This document shows, piece by piece, positions 42,329 through 55,300 of a DNA stretch of 64,000 bases; the first letter of the stretch is position 1; every line of letters starts with the position of its first letter. The stretch comes from Siderastrea radians. Its lineage: Eukaryota > Cnidaria > Anthozoa > Scleractinia > Rhizangiidae. Position numbers and translations under genes: made by a program. Under the pieces are notes generated by a model, which saw only the letters and a program-made list of their open reading frames with translations, had not been told where the DNA came from and made no database searches. Where the stretch lies: assembly GCA_964017195.1 (NCBI GenBank), contig OZ024894.1:8239537-8303536 (forward strand). Reading direction: 5' to 3'.

Positions 42329-43550
42329 ACACGAAGGGACACCCCCGACAGTGGGGTATAAGAGGTGGCTCTGCCCAACAGGGGTGCCTTTTTCTTGATT
42401 GCGCCTTTGTTATTCGAAATTTACTATTTTAGTATGTTAACGTCTCACCAAAATACACCTTAAACTGAAAGAGATAGCAGCTAGGTCTAGGTACTAAAAT
42501 TGCTTGCAAAATTTGAGAAAAAATAACAACGCAATAGTATATGAAAGCTTGGAGCCTTTGGGCGACTGAAATCCCGCGATGATCTACTGTTTCTGGCTTA
42601 TTTTGAGGGTCCAGAATAGGTTTGGCGGGATGCGGAATTTGACTTTTTTGGGGCTGATGTTCGGGATGTGCAAATTATAAATAGGAGGGGGAAGCGAGAA
42701 TTTCAGCTACGAGCGAAAGCGGGATTTCGTGTTTTTGAGGGTCGGGCTGCGAGAATCGCGAGGGGCTAATAGCGGGAAACGGGATTACAAATTTTACGTA
42801 GCTTACAAAATTGACCATGTAGATTCGAGGTAGCCTGCGTGTCAGGCGCTAAATCATGTATTCCACAAGTAATACAATAGCAAAGGGAGTACACTCTGCC
42901 AAGAAGTGCTATGGTGTTGATTTCCACTTTTGTCGCTTTCGTCACATAAAAGGTGTATCAAGTCACACTTTACATGTCCTGTCTATCTAGTTTTGACTGG
43001 TCTTGACTGAGGTCTTGACATTTCCTTGATCCTCCTTTGCGGAAACAGTCGAAACAGCCGCTATATAACTGGTCTGGCCAATGTGGTCACCCTGGCCGAC
43101 GGTGAGGTATTCGACACAATAAATTGTGTGGCCTTATACTATGAAAAGGCTGTGAGCGGAAATACCTTACTTAGAAACCCAAATTTTAAGCCCAGATTTC
43201 AAGGCAGGTTACAACACTGAAAGCTTTGAAAGAAACTGTTAGAGAGTCGGCCGGCTATGAATCTTTTTTAGTCTTTTATTAATTTTAAGACCTTTTAAAG
43301 ATGCTAAACGTATATGTGAACAGTAATTACCTGAACACTTATTCCATAAATCGCAAAACAAAGTGATAGCAGGTGAAGGATCATAAGGGTCGCGTAAAGG
43401 GTCTCCTCAATGAGGGAAGAAGACGATAAGTTGAAATTATTCAGTCTGAACGTTATTAAAGAAGCAACGTGCATGGAAGAAGTTTTGTTACCCTTTCTTC
43501 TCCCCACTAATAAAACCTGTTTATCTGTCAAAACTACCAACAACACTTAA
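42329..43550. other. Intergenic DNA; old repeats and target of a TTAA transposon
   Basis: 42560-42800 has many gcgggat/cgggattt words and looks like a fragment of a dispersed repeat. 43460-43546 recurs in direct orientation at about 51970-52057, on the far side of the TTAA transposon, so the target was itself a repeated sequence. 43547-43550 is the left TTAA. Confidence 0.5.
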
Positions 43551-44879
43551 GAGCTTGTGCCTGAGAGAGTGGGGCAGGCCCGGAAATAGGGGTCAGCCGA
43601 TTTGCCTCAAATTTAGGTCACAAAGTTGACACTAAAAGTTGTGTAACATGCCAAAGTTTTAGCTTCATTGACCTTATTTGGGCTGAGTTCCAGATATATG
43701 CTCTTTGGGCCCCTCCGTGAGACTGATGTTTGTTCTATTTTTAGCAGTTTTTAAATCTTCATTCCCATTGTTGGAAAAAGTTTGAGAGAAATAAATTGTC
43801 ATTTTCTATTAGCCTGATCCTTAAACTTTTTGAACAAAAAGAATATTGCTCACGGGAATATGCTTGCTTCCCACGGCATTAGTCTGAAATGCTGTCTCTT
43901 TCAGGCCTATAAAGAGAAACCGGAAATGGCCTAACTTTAAGTCGCATTAATTTTTATGCCCAGTGTTGAAACCATAAAATTCTAAGAGTACTGTAAAGTA
44001 CAACCCTAACTTAATAACTAACAAGAAGAAAATACTAAGGTTTAGGCTTTTTTCACTTTGTAGACATCCACTGAAGATAGCAATGGAGCCACCTCCCGTC
44101 AAGCCATTTTTTAAATTAAAAATTTGTGTTTTCACCTTTTTTGGTGACAAAAAAGGAAATGGCTGCCAAAAAGCAGCAAACTGTTTAATGGCATCACATG
44201 TTACAAGTATGGCTTAGGAAATTATTAATTTCCGCTCTTTTTCGATAAAATGTAATTGTGAATAAAATCCAACATGGCGGTCATCTTGGTGGTCATTTTG
44301 GATAATGACGCAGCTCCCAAGCAGCATCACAACCCATATCAACCTAATCTTATAAAGCACATTGTGGGCTATCTAAAAGTAAAATCTTTAAACGACATAC
44401 CCCTCAAGGGGGGGGGGGGCAAGGCAAATCTACCCAACCTCACCCCCCGCCCCTGTACTGGGGTATAAGTTTGGTTGCGCGTCCAAGGGTAATGTCAATT
44501 CTTGTTGGCAGACATACCTTAAAAGAAATACCTTCCGAAACCGTCCAAGATAAAATGATCTGCAACCGTGCTGTTGCCAGGCAGCTACAGCTAGGCCAAG
44601 CAAAATATGTTGAAGAGACTGACAACTTCTTTTTCATAAGACAAATTACTACGAAACAGCGCGTATGTCTTAATGTTGAAGGGAGCAGTGAAGAACCTCA
44701 GGTACGCAGTGGATTCAATTTCAAGTGCAAGTCTTGGCTATCAGGTGCACGATTGCTTTTTACAGTCCTTTTCTTTCTGTTTTTTTTTTCCTTTTTCTGT
44801 TATTTTTTATAGATTAAGAACTGATGATAAGCTCGCTTTCTTTTATACATCGAGCCGGAAGTTAACAACAAAGAGCCTT

Positions 44880-45212
44880 GTTTTGGTGAGCTGACCGATA
44901 AGATGCTGGCCCACTTCTTCTTAATTATGTTGTATGCTGTGTCTTGCTCTTCCTTGAAAATGTGACATTTGGTATCCAAATGGTGCTGAAGTTCTTCGTA
45001 TTAGTAGGAAACATTTTAACGCAATCTTCCTCCAAACAAGAGACAGGCCGAACGAATCCAGGGAAGCGGGCAGCCACTGCACCAGGACATCTAGATCGTG
45101 AAGGAAAAGGAACAATAACTTTAATTTCAGTGTTTCTTTGGGCTTTCGTAATCACCAAGGAATATGGTAAGCTTTCCACGCGCGGATGCCATTTTGATTC
45201 AACTGGAAGTTG
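44880..45212 (-). repeat. Partial duplicate of the transposase gene interior
   Basis: This segment repeats about 45865-46245 of the adjacent gene in the same orientation, for example gtatgctgtgtcttgctcttcc and ggaaacattttaacgcaa, with small indels and no open frame. It lies directly after the gene's stop and continues into the gene's end at 45213-45235. It represents a local tandem duplication of the zinc-finger-coding part. Confidence 0.7.
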
Positions 45213-48200
45213 TTAAGGAAGCTGAGTCCCGGAAGTATTTTCACAGTTACAGAATTTACAGCTCTTTGAACGGTGGGTTACGATAAATCTGTGTAGAGCG
45301 GCAACAAACGTATCCTTCTTTGTTTTTGCTCCAATGATTACCACCTGAAACTCTGAACAAGCTTTCTTTAATACGTGGAGCCGGAGCTTTCCGAGCTTCC
45401 CCTGTTCAGTTAGCTGACAGAAGTTACGACCCTGAAACAAGATTGGGTGATCTTCCTGCACCTGGGTTTCTACTATCAGCTGCAAAGCTTGTAAAGGTTC
45501 GTCCTGGTTGATTGGCTCTTCGTCCTCACTGTCAAAGCTTTCGGTGCCTCCTTCGACACTCTTTACACGCTGAGACTTTGAAAGAATGGAGAAGAAGCTG
45601 GCAATCTGCTTGGAGGTACGCCATTCATGTGGCTGGAATAATAAACCACCAATTGAACTCCGCGCATGTTTCATTTCATGTTCTACTTGCCTTGCATCAG
45701 CTTTGTTACCTTTCTGTGCTCCATCATTGAACTTTTTGATTAGGTAGGTCCTGACGTTCTCAGACATCCTGGTTGACTTTTGGACGGTTTTAAGAGCCCA
45801 ACCTTCAAATGTGGGTTGGTTTCTTACATCAGATTCACAGGATGTTTTCATTTGCGACAAAGAACCTTGTTTTGGTAAGCTGACACTCGATAATATGCTG
45901 GCCCACTTCTTCTTAATTATGTCGTATGCTGTGTCTTGCTCTTCCATGAAAATGTGACATTCGGTATCTAAATGGTGCTGAAGTTCTTCGTAAGTAGAAA
46001 ACATTTTAACGCAACCTTCCTCCAGACAAGAAAACAGGCCGGGTGAATCCAGGGAAGCGGCAGCTACTGCACGAGGACATCCAGATCGTGAGGAAAAAGG
46101 AACAAGAACTTTAATTTCAGTGTTTCCTTGGGCTTTCGTAATCACCGAGGAATATGGATAATATTTCCCCTTTCCAACTTGGTAAGCTTTCCACGCGCGG
46201 ACGCCATTTTCATTCAACTGGAAGTTGTTAAGGAAGCTGATTCCCGGGATTTTGCTTACTTCTGCATTGAGGTTTTCTTTGTTGATTTCAACCACAGCAA
46301 AGCGGCATCCTCGCACTCCTCCGTGGGATTCCAGTGCAATTTTCATCTCCCCAGCAGTGGTCACATCATGACCCTCGTTGACCCAATGCCGGATGTGCGT
46401 TTTCATGGATGCAATTCTTCTGTCACAGACATCCTTTCCTGATTGCGGATCAGAAAAGTCGTAACGACTAAACACAACGCCGTGTCTGTCTCCCAATGGC
46501 TTTGAGACTCAAAATGAGTTCGGTGTTGTGGTAGCACCCAGCGTTATCAGAACGCAAATAAACTGTCGCGATGTGCGGGTCTTCCATCTTGATCATACTG
46601 ATCGTGTGCTCTACAATTGATGCGATACTGAACCAGTCCTGAACACACGAGTCAAAGAGGTGGACAAACGTTTCCACCTCAAGTTTGTCATCTTCTCCTC
46701 TCTTAATGGCACATGTCACGTGCCAGCTTCTGCCACGCTTACCAAAGAAGTCATCCATTCTTTCAAGAAACTTCATGGCCTGAAACTTCATGGCCCAGTC
46801 CATGATTATCAAAGTACTTGCTCTATCAAGATTAACAAGGATGTCTTGTTTGGCCTTCTCTTGCATAATGGTACGAAGAAGATGGGCCTTCCATAAATGA
46901 ATAGCATTGGTAGCTTGATTACTGTCATACTGCAACCTTGCCCTCTGTTCCTCTGTCAGGGGAACATTCTCGTCGGCTAACTTGCTGTTAATTTCATCAC
47001 ATGTGCATGCAAGCCTGATGCGTTCCTTACAGGAAAGGTCATGTTCATGGCTGCATGACCCGGAGTACTCGGCGTTGTTTGGATCACTGAGCGAAAACAT
47101 GGTACAGTGATCTTTGCATCTTTTCTCGCTGCTTATGTGGGTCTTGCAGTCGGTCTTGAGATATCTTTTGCCGGCCTTTAAATCCTGTGCAACTGTATTT
47201 GCCCAGCTGAAATCAACCCCATTTTCTTGCAGTAAGTTCACAACAGATTTCAACTTGTCAAATGCTTCAGCTCCTTCTGTTGCAATGTAGTCAAGTCCCT
47301 GTAAAGAGACCTGTTTTGATGCAGAGCATGCCTCCAACAGGCGGAAGAGGGTTCGTTCACTGTACGGCTCAAATTCAACGCTTTCACAGTAACTTTGGTA
47401 TTGCCTGACGATACGAGATGGAATCAAAGTTCGTATTGCCGCTGGTACGAGGAGTGTCTCTCCACTATCCAGCTTCAATGATTTTGTACCATACGACACG
47501 TCATGTAAAAGGGCGGACGAGGAAATGAATTCTAAAAAGTGATCAGTTTTTGTTGTGTCAAGTCGCATTCTGCGGATTTCTGGAGGATTGTGGGGTTTTC
47601 CTGGTCCTCTTAAGTCGGTATGTTTGCGGGCTTCATCAATCTGCCGCTTTGAAGTACCTGGGATCATTTCCTGCAACTGGCTTTTGCTAAAGGCATTGAC
47701 AAACAACGACAGTATCTGCAAGCGAGTATGTCTATTATCAGCTAACTTGTAAGCCTCCACTAGCCTTTTTGTGACATCATCCCGCTTTGATTGGACAAAC
47801 GGCATTGATTGCACGGTGGAAAACCACAAATCGGCTTCATTTCCTGGTGCAAGACACTTCAAAGTTACTTCGATAACCTCTCTAGCCTTACGCACATAAT
47901 AACCCTGCTGACGCTCTCCTAGCTCAGACCACGGTGATCTCGAAGTACTCTGAATTGGACTTATCCTGCCATCTGAAATTTCAACGATGGCATCGCTAAG
48001 CAGCTCACGTTTTCTCCTCAGTTCTTCAACCTCGTCAATATATAGACTGCCGTCAAGGCTTGTTTCCAGAGATGAGGCTAGTGAAGCATCCAGCAGCGAC
48101 GAACAGTGTGTATGTGACATCAATGATTTTCCCAGAAAAACCTCTTGATCCTCGCTCATTGAAACTTGGCTTTCCTGTAACGGTTAAAAAAATAACGACT

Positions 48201-50154
48201 TAAAAAAATAAAGAGATAACTAAAATTAACCTAGCGGAATGGCGAAATATCAAAATACTTTAAGGAATTAGCCTTGCGGTACGGACACATCCACTGGCTA
48301 TTAAGGTATTAAAAGATCTAAAGATTGTGAAATACCCAGGGGGTAGGTGGGGGTACTCCCCCACCCACCCCCCCTTCCACCCCCGGGGATGATCGAAGGA
48401 TTTTTTTGGTAGGAAAATTTGGTAACTACTTTTTTAGGTGGCTTGACTTAAGGAGGGATTGTTTTGGGCATTCAAAACAATCTGAAGTTTCGTGATAGTG
48501 CCCGCGTATCCTGGCCGTGTAGTTTCTGCGATTATTAAAATAAAAATGCAACTAAACTTATTTTGCGGTTGTTTTAATGGTGCCGCATTACATTGCATCT
48601 GTTTATATTCGTGTTATATCATTTAATCATTTCTGGAAATTTTTAAGGCTCGGAAATTCGGCATGGGATTTTTGAGGGGTTAATTTTTGGTCCAGGGACG
48701 TTTTGATTTTTGTCCCCATTCGATCATCCCCGAAATCCGTAGTACCCGCCTGGGGTGAAATGAAGATGGTAAAAGGGGCGTGTGGTATACAACTAGGGAA
48801 GGGATGGTGCTCTGTGTGTGTCAGTGCTTTGTGTGCGTGTGTGTGGTGTGTGCTGAGGGGTTGGGGGGGGGGGGGTGTTCAGTTCTGTCTTATTTCCATA
48901 CGTTAATTTATACCAGCGCTTAATCAATAAATACGTTACTTTTCGAGGAACACATCGGTGCCATCTCAGCATTTCAATAAGTTTTTAGATTTCACTTTTC
49001 ATGCAATCATTTGTTTTCTTTTTACTTCAACATGTTCAACAGTTACATCTTCATGGTAGCGCATGGGGAGGGGTGGGGGGTCGTAAGGCAATTCAGCAAT
49101 TAATTCCAGTCCTTAATCTGCAAATGGTAAGAGATTTTAATTCCCAGGTATACTTTTATTTATCATTATATTTGTACATTGCCACTTTTGTCTGAGAAAA
49201 GACTTAACTTTCCACGAAGCTATCGAAAACACCGGGCTTCGCACTGTCACGCAACGGTACTAACTGCGCGCAGCTGGAAAAGCATTTTCAACTTCTAATT
49301 TTATTTTCACCAATATGAAACGACGAGTGTATCTAATTGTTTAGTTTCCGTCTTCTGGGAGTAGATTGCTTGAAGATTGAGAAGGGAACATTTTCCACTG
49401 TACGAAATCCGAGTTAATGCAATAAGACAAAGTTTTTATGAGATGGGAGTTTATTTACATTACCTCTGGGTCGCTCTCAGCTACACTTTCGGGAGTTAAT
49501 GGAAGTTCAGGTATCTTTTGATCAAAGCAATCTTTGCAAATAGCTTTGTTAGGAAAAAGAAACAAAAAAACAGCATAAGTTTGACAATACAACCCTTCAA
49601 CATAATATTTTTCTATTTCGTACCACGCGTTGTTCATTTCATACAGAGAGCGGTAATCAACATTTGGTCACTTATAAAAGCATGCATGAACAGGAATACT
49701 TACGGGATGCAATAGGTATAACAATCCTGGTCTCCTGATATATTCTGTCTGAAATGTCGGCAGTTACTTTCTTGGGTTTCTTTAATTATGTCTTTTCACC
49801 TTTATGAAGAGGGTGTTGGCAAGGGCCACTTAACTCTCGTAAACGAGTAAATTTTCGGCGATGACGCGGGCAAATTGTAATCTTTCTCATCTCATCATTT
49901 TCTGCACCAAACCTTCCAGCTTGGTTAAGTATAAGCTTATATTCTGGAAAATGCTGCACTCTGTGCGATGCTGTGGTTTTACTGCCTGCGGCACCAACTC
50001 TCACCAGCAGGTGTGTTACATCTCGGTCCAAACTTATTAAAGGAAGACTCACGGCTGGCTCACACGGCTTGGAATTGTCTCTTGCACTACAAATATCATC
50101 ATCCTTCCAAAAGGTACATTTGACAGAAGACATGGCTTCCACTTTTCGGCCCAA
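45213..50154 (-). pseudogene. DDE-like transposase gene, three exons, one frameshift
   Basis: Exon 1 is 50154-49800 (ICPRHRRKF...CQHPLHK), exon 2 49543-49464 (AICKDCFDQKIPE) and exon 3 48174-45213, all with GT/AG borders that rejoin the frame. Exon 3 carries TLIIMDWAMKF and, about 80 residues on, VYLRSDNAGCYHNTE. Both look like catalytic Asp strands of a DDE nuclease. RYDFSDPQSGKDVCDRR follows and could supply a third acidic residue. The two open frames (48159-46468 and 46496-45213) overlap by 29 bases and are related by a single one-base shift, so one gene has been broken there. A C2H2-like finger (CLEEGCVKMF...HHLDTECH) lies in the second part. The family is abundant in cnidarians from my general knowledge; a domesticated origin is not excluded. 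Confidence 0.65.
48331..48762. mobile_element. Possible MITE inside an intron of the DDE-like gene
   Basis: Starts cccagggggtaggtgggggtac and ends gtacccgcctgggg, imperfect inverted ends about 430 bases apart. It lies between exon 3 and exon 2 of the transposase gene. The ends are rich in G and C runs, so pairing by chance is possible. Confidence 0.4.
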
Positions 50155-50216
50155 GGTAGTTTACCTTTAGAAGTATTCTTAATCTGGATTGTTTTCGCTT
50201 AAACTTAAAAGCGACA

Positions 50217-50862
50217 AACTAAATTTAGATGCCTTGATTAAATTAATGAGACATGTTCACGTGCAAGGCAATTTCAAAAACAAACAACAAGGGGGTATTT
50301 TGGGCTACCTGTGGAAGTCTTCCAAAATAGCAAAATTATTTACATTCATCATTACGACTATTTCTTTTAAAGAAAAAAGTCACAGCGACCTTTTTTTCCG
50401 TAGAAAACACGCAATGGGTAAGAAAAGAAGCCCCGCTAACTAAATTTAGATACCTTGATTAAATTAAGGAGACATGTTCACGTGCAATTTCAATTTCAAA
50501 AACAAACAACAAGGGGATATTTTCGACTACCTGTGCAAGTCTTCCAAAATAGCAAAATTATTCACATTTGTCATAAAGACTATTTCTCTTTTTTTAAAAA
50601 ACAGTCATAGCGTTCTTTTTTCCGTACAAAACACGCAATGGGTAAGAAAAGAAGCCCCGTTAACTAAATTTAGATACCTTGGTTAAATTAATGAGACATG
50701 TTCACGTGCAATTTCAATTTCAAAAACAAGCAACAAGGGGATATTTTCGACTACCTGTGCAAGTCTTCCAAAATAGCAAAATTATTTACATTTGTTTTTT
50801 TAAAAAAAGTCATAGCGACCTTTTCCGAGAAAACACGTAATGGGTAAAACAAGAGAAGCCCC
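50217..50862 (+). repeat. Three tandem units of about 222 bp
   Basis: Units start at 50217, 50438 and 50662 with aactaaatttagat, and each contains gagacatgttcacgtgcaa, acaaacaacaagg and aaaacacgcaatgggtaa. The third is shorter. Non-coding; inside the TTAA transposon next to exon 1. Confidence 0.85.
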
Positions 50863-50881
50863 GTTTTCTCGTTTTCGCACT

Positions 50882-51139
50882 TTATAGTACAACACTTGTA
50901 ACCAGTCTCCTATCGTCTGAAGCAACAACTGTTGAGACTGGTCGTCTGTTCTTTGCAATCAGCCGCAAAGGTTCGAGAAGAAAGTAAATATCAGCAGGAA
51001 GGACAAGGAAATGGATGAAAAGAGCGTTAATTAAGGAAACACCAAGCACAGAAACTCGGATTGTTATGGTCAATTTTACTGCTGTGATCCCGGGACGGAT
51101 GCAAGTCGCCATTACAGTGTAAAGAGGTAACGCAATCAA
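50882..51139 (-). other. Fragment resembling a membrane-receptor segment
   Basis: An 85-codon open frame with two hydrophobic stretches, VSVLGVSLINALFIHFLVL and PADIYFLLEPLRLIAKNRR. These vaguely recall the last helices of a rhodopsin-like receptor. It lies inside the TTAA transposon just before the right inverted repeat. There is no partner exon and the resemblance is weak. Confidence 0.2.
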
Positions 51140-51839
51140 CTTAAGGTCGTCAGTATTGCAAGAAAGTTTAAATAGTCAGCTTTAGCAACAACACATGGAC
51201 GCAGTAAATGCACTTGTGCTGTAATTATACCTATTTCCAGCGTGTTTTGTAAAAACGCCAGTTGGTATAAGAAAAAGAAGGATTCAACCGGAAATGGCTT
51301 CATTAGCGTTTTTGAGTATGTCTAGAAAGTAAAAAAAAGCCGTAACCTTAGTATTTTCTTCTTGATAGTTTTTAACTTAGGACTGAATTTTACAGTTCTG
51401 TTAGAAATTTATGATTTCAAAACTGGGCATCGGCTATAACAGAACTTAAACTTAGGCCATTTCTGGTTTCACTTCATATGGCTGAAAGAGACAACTTCAA
51501 ATAATTATATGAACAGCATATTAAGCACTTTTGTTAAGGATATAACTATTTTTGAACAAGCTTAAGGACTGAACTAACAAAAAACGGCTTTTGATTTCCT
51601 GTAACTAGTACTAAGATTGCACGCGAGGAACAGAAAAGTGCCCAAAATTGAGCTAAAAATAAGCCTCATGAGACCAATATGGGGCTGATATAAGAAAACC
51701 CAGCCCAAAGAAGGTCCTGGAAACTAAAACTTCGGCATGTTACACAACTTTTCATAGCAACTTTGTGTGCCAAATTTGAATGAAATCGGCTGACCCCTAT
51801 TTCCGGGCCTGCCCCACTCTCTCAGGCACAAGCTCTTAA

Positions 51840-52399
51840 GTATATTCAAAGCTTTATGTACTTGTTAAAAAAAATGACAACGTATCTCACACTTTTCCAG
51901 AAATATTCTATTCTCTAAAATGATTCACGAGAGTTACATTTAATAAAGGAAAATTGTCTGAACTTATTATAGAAGCGTGGATGGATGAGGTTTTGTTATC
52001 CTTTCTTCTCTCCATTAATAAAACAAGTATATCTGTCAAAACTACCAACAACACTTTAGTATGCGAACCCAGTATGTACTTTTTGAAAATAAGTTGAGTG
52101 TTGATTCAGTCGCTTAAAAGCCTGTTAATACGTTTTCATCTAAAAAAATTATCATTATGACTGTTCTTCCTCACCGTAAAATGCAAAAGTGATACAATGG
52201 TGCCAAATTCAAAATTTTAACAAGATTATACGAGTGTTATAAATGATGCGCCTAAATCCTAAGACTGTTTTTAATTATTCTATACCGAATAGAGACGCCC
52301 ATTGCTGACCCTAACTACAGATTTCTTCAATAGTATTTTCTCTCAAACAGTCCTACTGTTCCATTCCTATACGCATTCCTCACATGTCATGCAAACGCT
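51840..52399. other. Spacer between the TTAA transposon and the NWD1-like gene
   Basis: Contains a second copy (about 51970-52057) of the repeat at 43460-43546, then A/T-rich DNA that should hold the 3' untranslated region of the minus-strand NWD1-like gene. No gene of its own. Confidence 0.5.
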
Positions 52400-55300
52400 T
52401 TAGCAGATGTAACCGTCATCATCATCCTCGTCATCGTCTACGCCATCTTCAGCCGATGGCTTCTCTTGGAAATCCTCAATCGTCGCTTCTATGGACGATC
52501 CATCGTATGGCGACTTCAAGTCGTCTTCTTGTATCTTCCCTTTATGGCCAGGCCGATGCAAATGAATAACCATCAGATTTGGGTTTTCCCCCAGCCCCAG
52601 TGCAAGCCTGTCTCCAATGGTTTTCACGTGATTCGGGTAACCATCTGTCGTGAAGGACGCCAGTTGCCCCGCCGTTTTTATGTCCCACGCGTCGAAGGTG
52701 TTTGCATCTTTAGATCTGGAGATGATCACTTCTCCGTCCGGTGAAACGTAAACCTCAGAAACGCCTGGGCAAGTGATGGTACGCAGAACCTGGCCGCTTT
52801 CGACGCTCCAGATTTTGATGCCCACGCCGTTGGCTCCAGTTATGGCCGTCATGGAGGATCCCGAAACTGCAACTGTGCTTGCTGTTTCGTAAGCCTCTGG
52901 ATTAAAGAGCTTGCAAATCAGCTTCCCCGTAAAAAGATTCCAAAGTAGTGGCTGCGAATACTGGACTAAATTAACTAGATATTTGCCATCATCTGATATC
53001 TTTGCATTGAAGAGGGACAACTGTTTCCCTTCGTAGCTCAGAAACTTGTGGGTGAAGGCGGTTGTGTCAATGGCGATCAAGTGCAGCTCTTTGTCAGTGT
53101 GCTGGGTCATTTGGCTCGCTTGGGAACACACAGCCATTTTTCCGTTTTTGCTGATCAACATGTCTTCAAAGCGTTGCTTTTCTTTGAACTTGACCACCTT
53201 CACTACTTTTCCGCTGTCAACGTCCCACACTTTGACATTTCTCCGTCCCCGAGAAAACGAAATCATGCGTTTCTGGTCGATAAATCCAAAAGCATTCATC
53301 CTTTTGCATGCCTTCCCAGCCAAATTTCTTTCGATCTTCCCCTCTCCAAAGTTGAACACTTTGTAATGTGGAAGGGCCTGGTCATAGATAAACCCAACTC
53401 CACGAGTGGCTGTACACATGCGAATTGGATTCGGAAATACCATCAGATTCATAAGTCGACGAACTCGTTTACCACTCAGCGCATCCCAGACGTCGATTTC
53501 GTTTCTCAGTTGAATGGTAGCTGTTGTGAGGACATGGCGCTGGTCAAAGCTTGGTGAAATGGCGGTTATCTGATCAGCAAGCGTGTTACCTTGAATTTCG
53601 TTGAGAACAGTATCCTTCTGATTTTCGTCATCTTCTTCGCGACTCTTGTCGAAGACGCGGAGGATGTTGTCTTGACCGATCGCCAAGATGTTGTTCCCAT
53701 CACGTGTGTAGATTCTTAAACGGAAAATTGGGCTCCTTAGGCATCTTTCCATAACATCAGTTTCCAGATTCAAAATACAGATTTCAAATACATCACCAGT
53801 CACAGCCTTCTTGCCGTCATCAGTGATCTGCAGTCGATGAAGACCCTTTTGCATCTTGAAATTAGTTAGTTCACGAATAAGACTTCCAGAAAGGTCGTAC
53901 AAGCGCAAGTTATCCAAGGAGGATGGGATGACAGCGACTTGGTCTAGAGATGTTATTTTGATTTCCTTGATAAAGACAGCTTCTCCATCTTTCTCGGGGT
54001 ACTTTATGATGACCTTGTCCATCTCTTTGCCGATTTTCACATTGATGAAGTGCACTGTGTTTTTCCCACGAATGTTGTAAACAGCGTAGTTACCACGCGC
54101 ATCCAGGCTTCCAAGTTCCTCTTTTGTGTTTACATCTTTCAATGGTAAACGATGAAGCAGTTTGCCATTCTTTACTTCCCAGATCTTAAGCGAGTCCGGG
54201 CAGATAGCAACAAGCAAATTCTCATCTTCAGCAAACGACACTGGAGCCTGGGGATGATAGGAAAGCCACTTATCATCGTTTACCTCGAATTCTTGGACTA
54301 TCTGCCCAGTCAACGTATTGAGCAAGAAAATCTTGTGTGATCCAGCGAGAAGCAGTAGGTCGGGATCCTTTCGGCTTATCTGATTAAAATTTGTGCGGTA
54401 CATCTCTCTAGGTTCTTGAATGGTAAACTTTCGAAGCTCTTTTCCACTGCGATAGTCAACAATCCTGATGACTAGCCCATCCGAAGACTGGCTTGTGATT
54501 GCAATAGTGCGGTTGTCTTTAGCCATGCTAATAACATCAATGCCAAGCCGCGTCAATCCGATTGTAGAACGTAAAGCTCCTCCGGGGGCTGTCAGACACT
54601 TTCTGTTAGGCAGGAAACATTCAGTCGAGCAATTGAGTGCTTGCTTCAAAACTCTGTAGACGTCAGGGTACTGTTCCGACCTCGGCAGAAAGTTGTACAT
54701 GCGACCAATGACCTGAGTAGGAAGTTGCCTGCTATCTTGGGAGAGCGGATGAGCTGAGAGTTGTAAACATTCGTACAGGAGTTGTACGTCATCATCTTCG
54801 GGCTTTTCGTCCAGATACGAAGAGAAATCACCCATAAGTATTTGTAAGGAGGTCCCTCGGAGCTTTGCAAAGAGAAATTCGAAGTTGCAGAGACACTCCT
54901 CTTTCATTTGTTCCAAGTTTCCGGAATGTAACAAGTGGAAGGGTAACTCACTCAATTTGCGAAGATTGAAAATCTGTTTGCCGTCAGCTGAGTCGAAGAT
55001 CAGAGGTTGTTTGGGTACCAGCCTGTCCATGGACATCTCTTTTCCTTCTTTGTTGACAAATGGCTTCTTCACACCACCGGACCACTCACCAAGAAAGTAG
55101 TCGCTCATGTTGCCGTGTATCTTCTTCGCTTGATCGTCCGTCAGATATCGTTCCCGCGCAGCTTCTATGAACTGACGATGATACCAGAAGACAACTTGAG
55201 TGCCATCGGCACCTCGCTCGATTAGATAGTCTCCAATGTCCGATCGAATACGAATCCACAGTAAAGGTGGGAGTCTCCTGACAGGTGGGATCCAGTACTG

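Larger units (their letters stand above)
43551..51835 (-). mobile_element. TTAA-flanked DNA transposon with a DDE-like gene
   Basis: An 8,285-bp element bounded by TTAA on both sides (43547-43550 and 51836-51839). Ends gagcttgtgcctgagagag are inverted, and the similarity runs inward for about 600 bp (43551-44160 against 51238-51835) with many differences. It carries a three-exon minus-strand gene (45213-50154). TTAA target sites are known for piggyBac and Kolobok elements; the ends begin GA, unlike the CCY of piggyBac. I do not recognise the superfamily of the protein with confidence. Several secondary duplications have accumulated inside. Confidence 0.7.

Noticed and set aside
50882..51139. 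GPCR gene inside the TTAA transposon
   Set aside because: Only two hydrophobic stretches, no conserved receptor motif and no neighbouring exons; kept as a low-confidence fragment.
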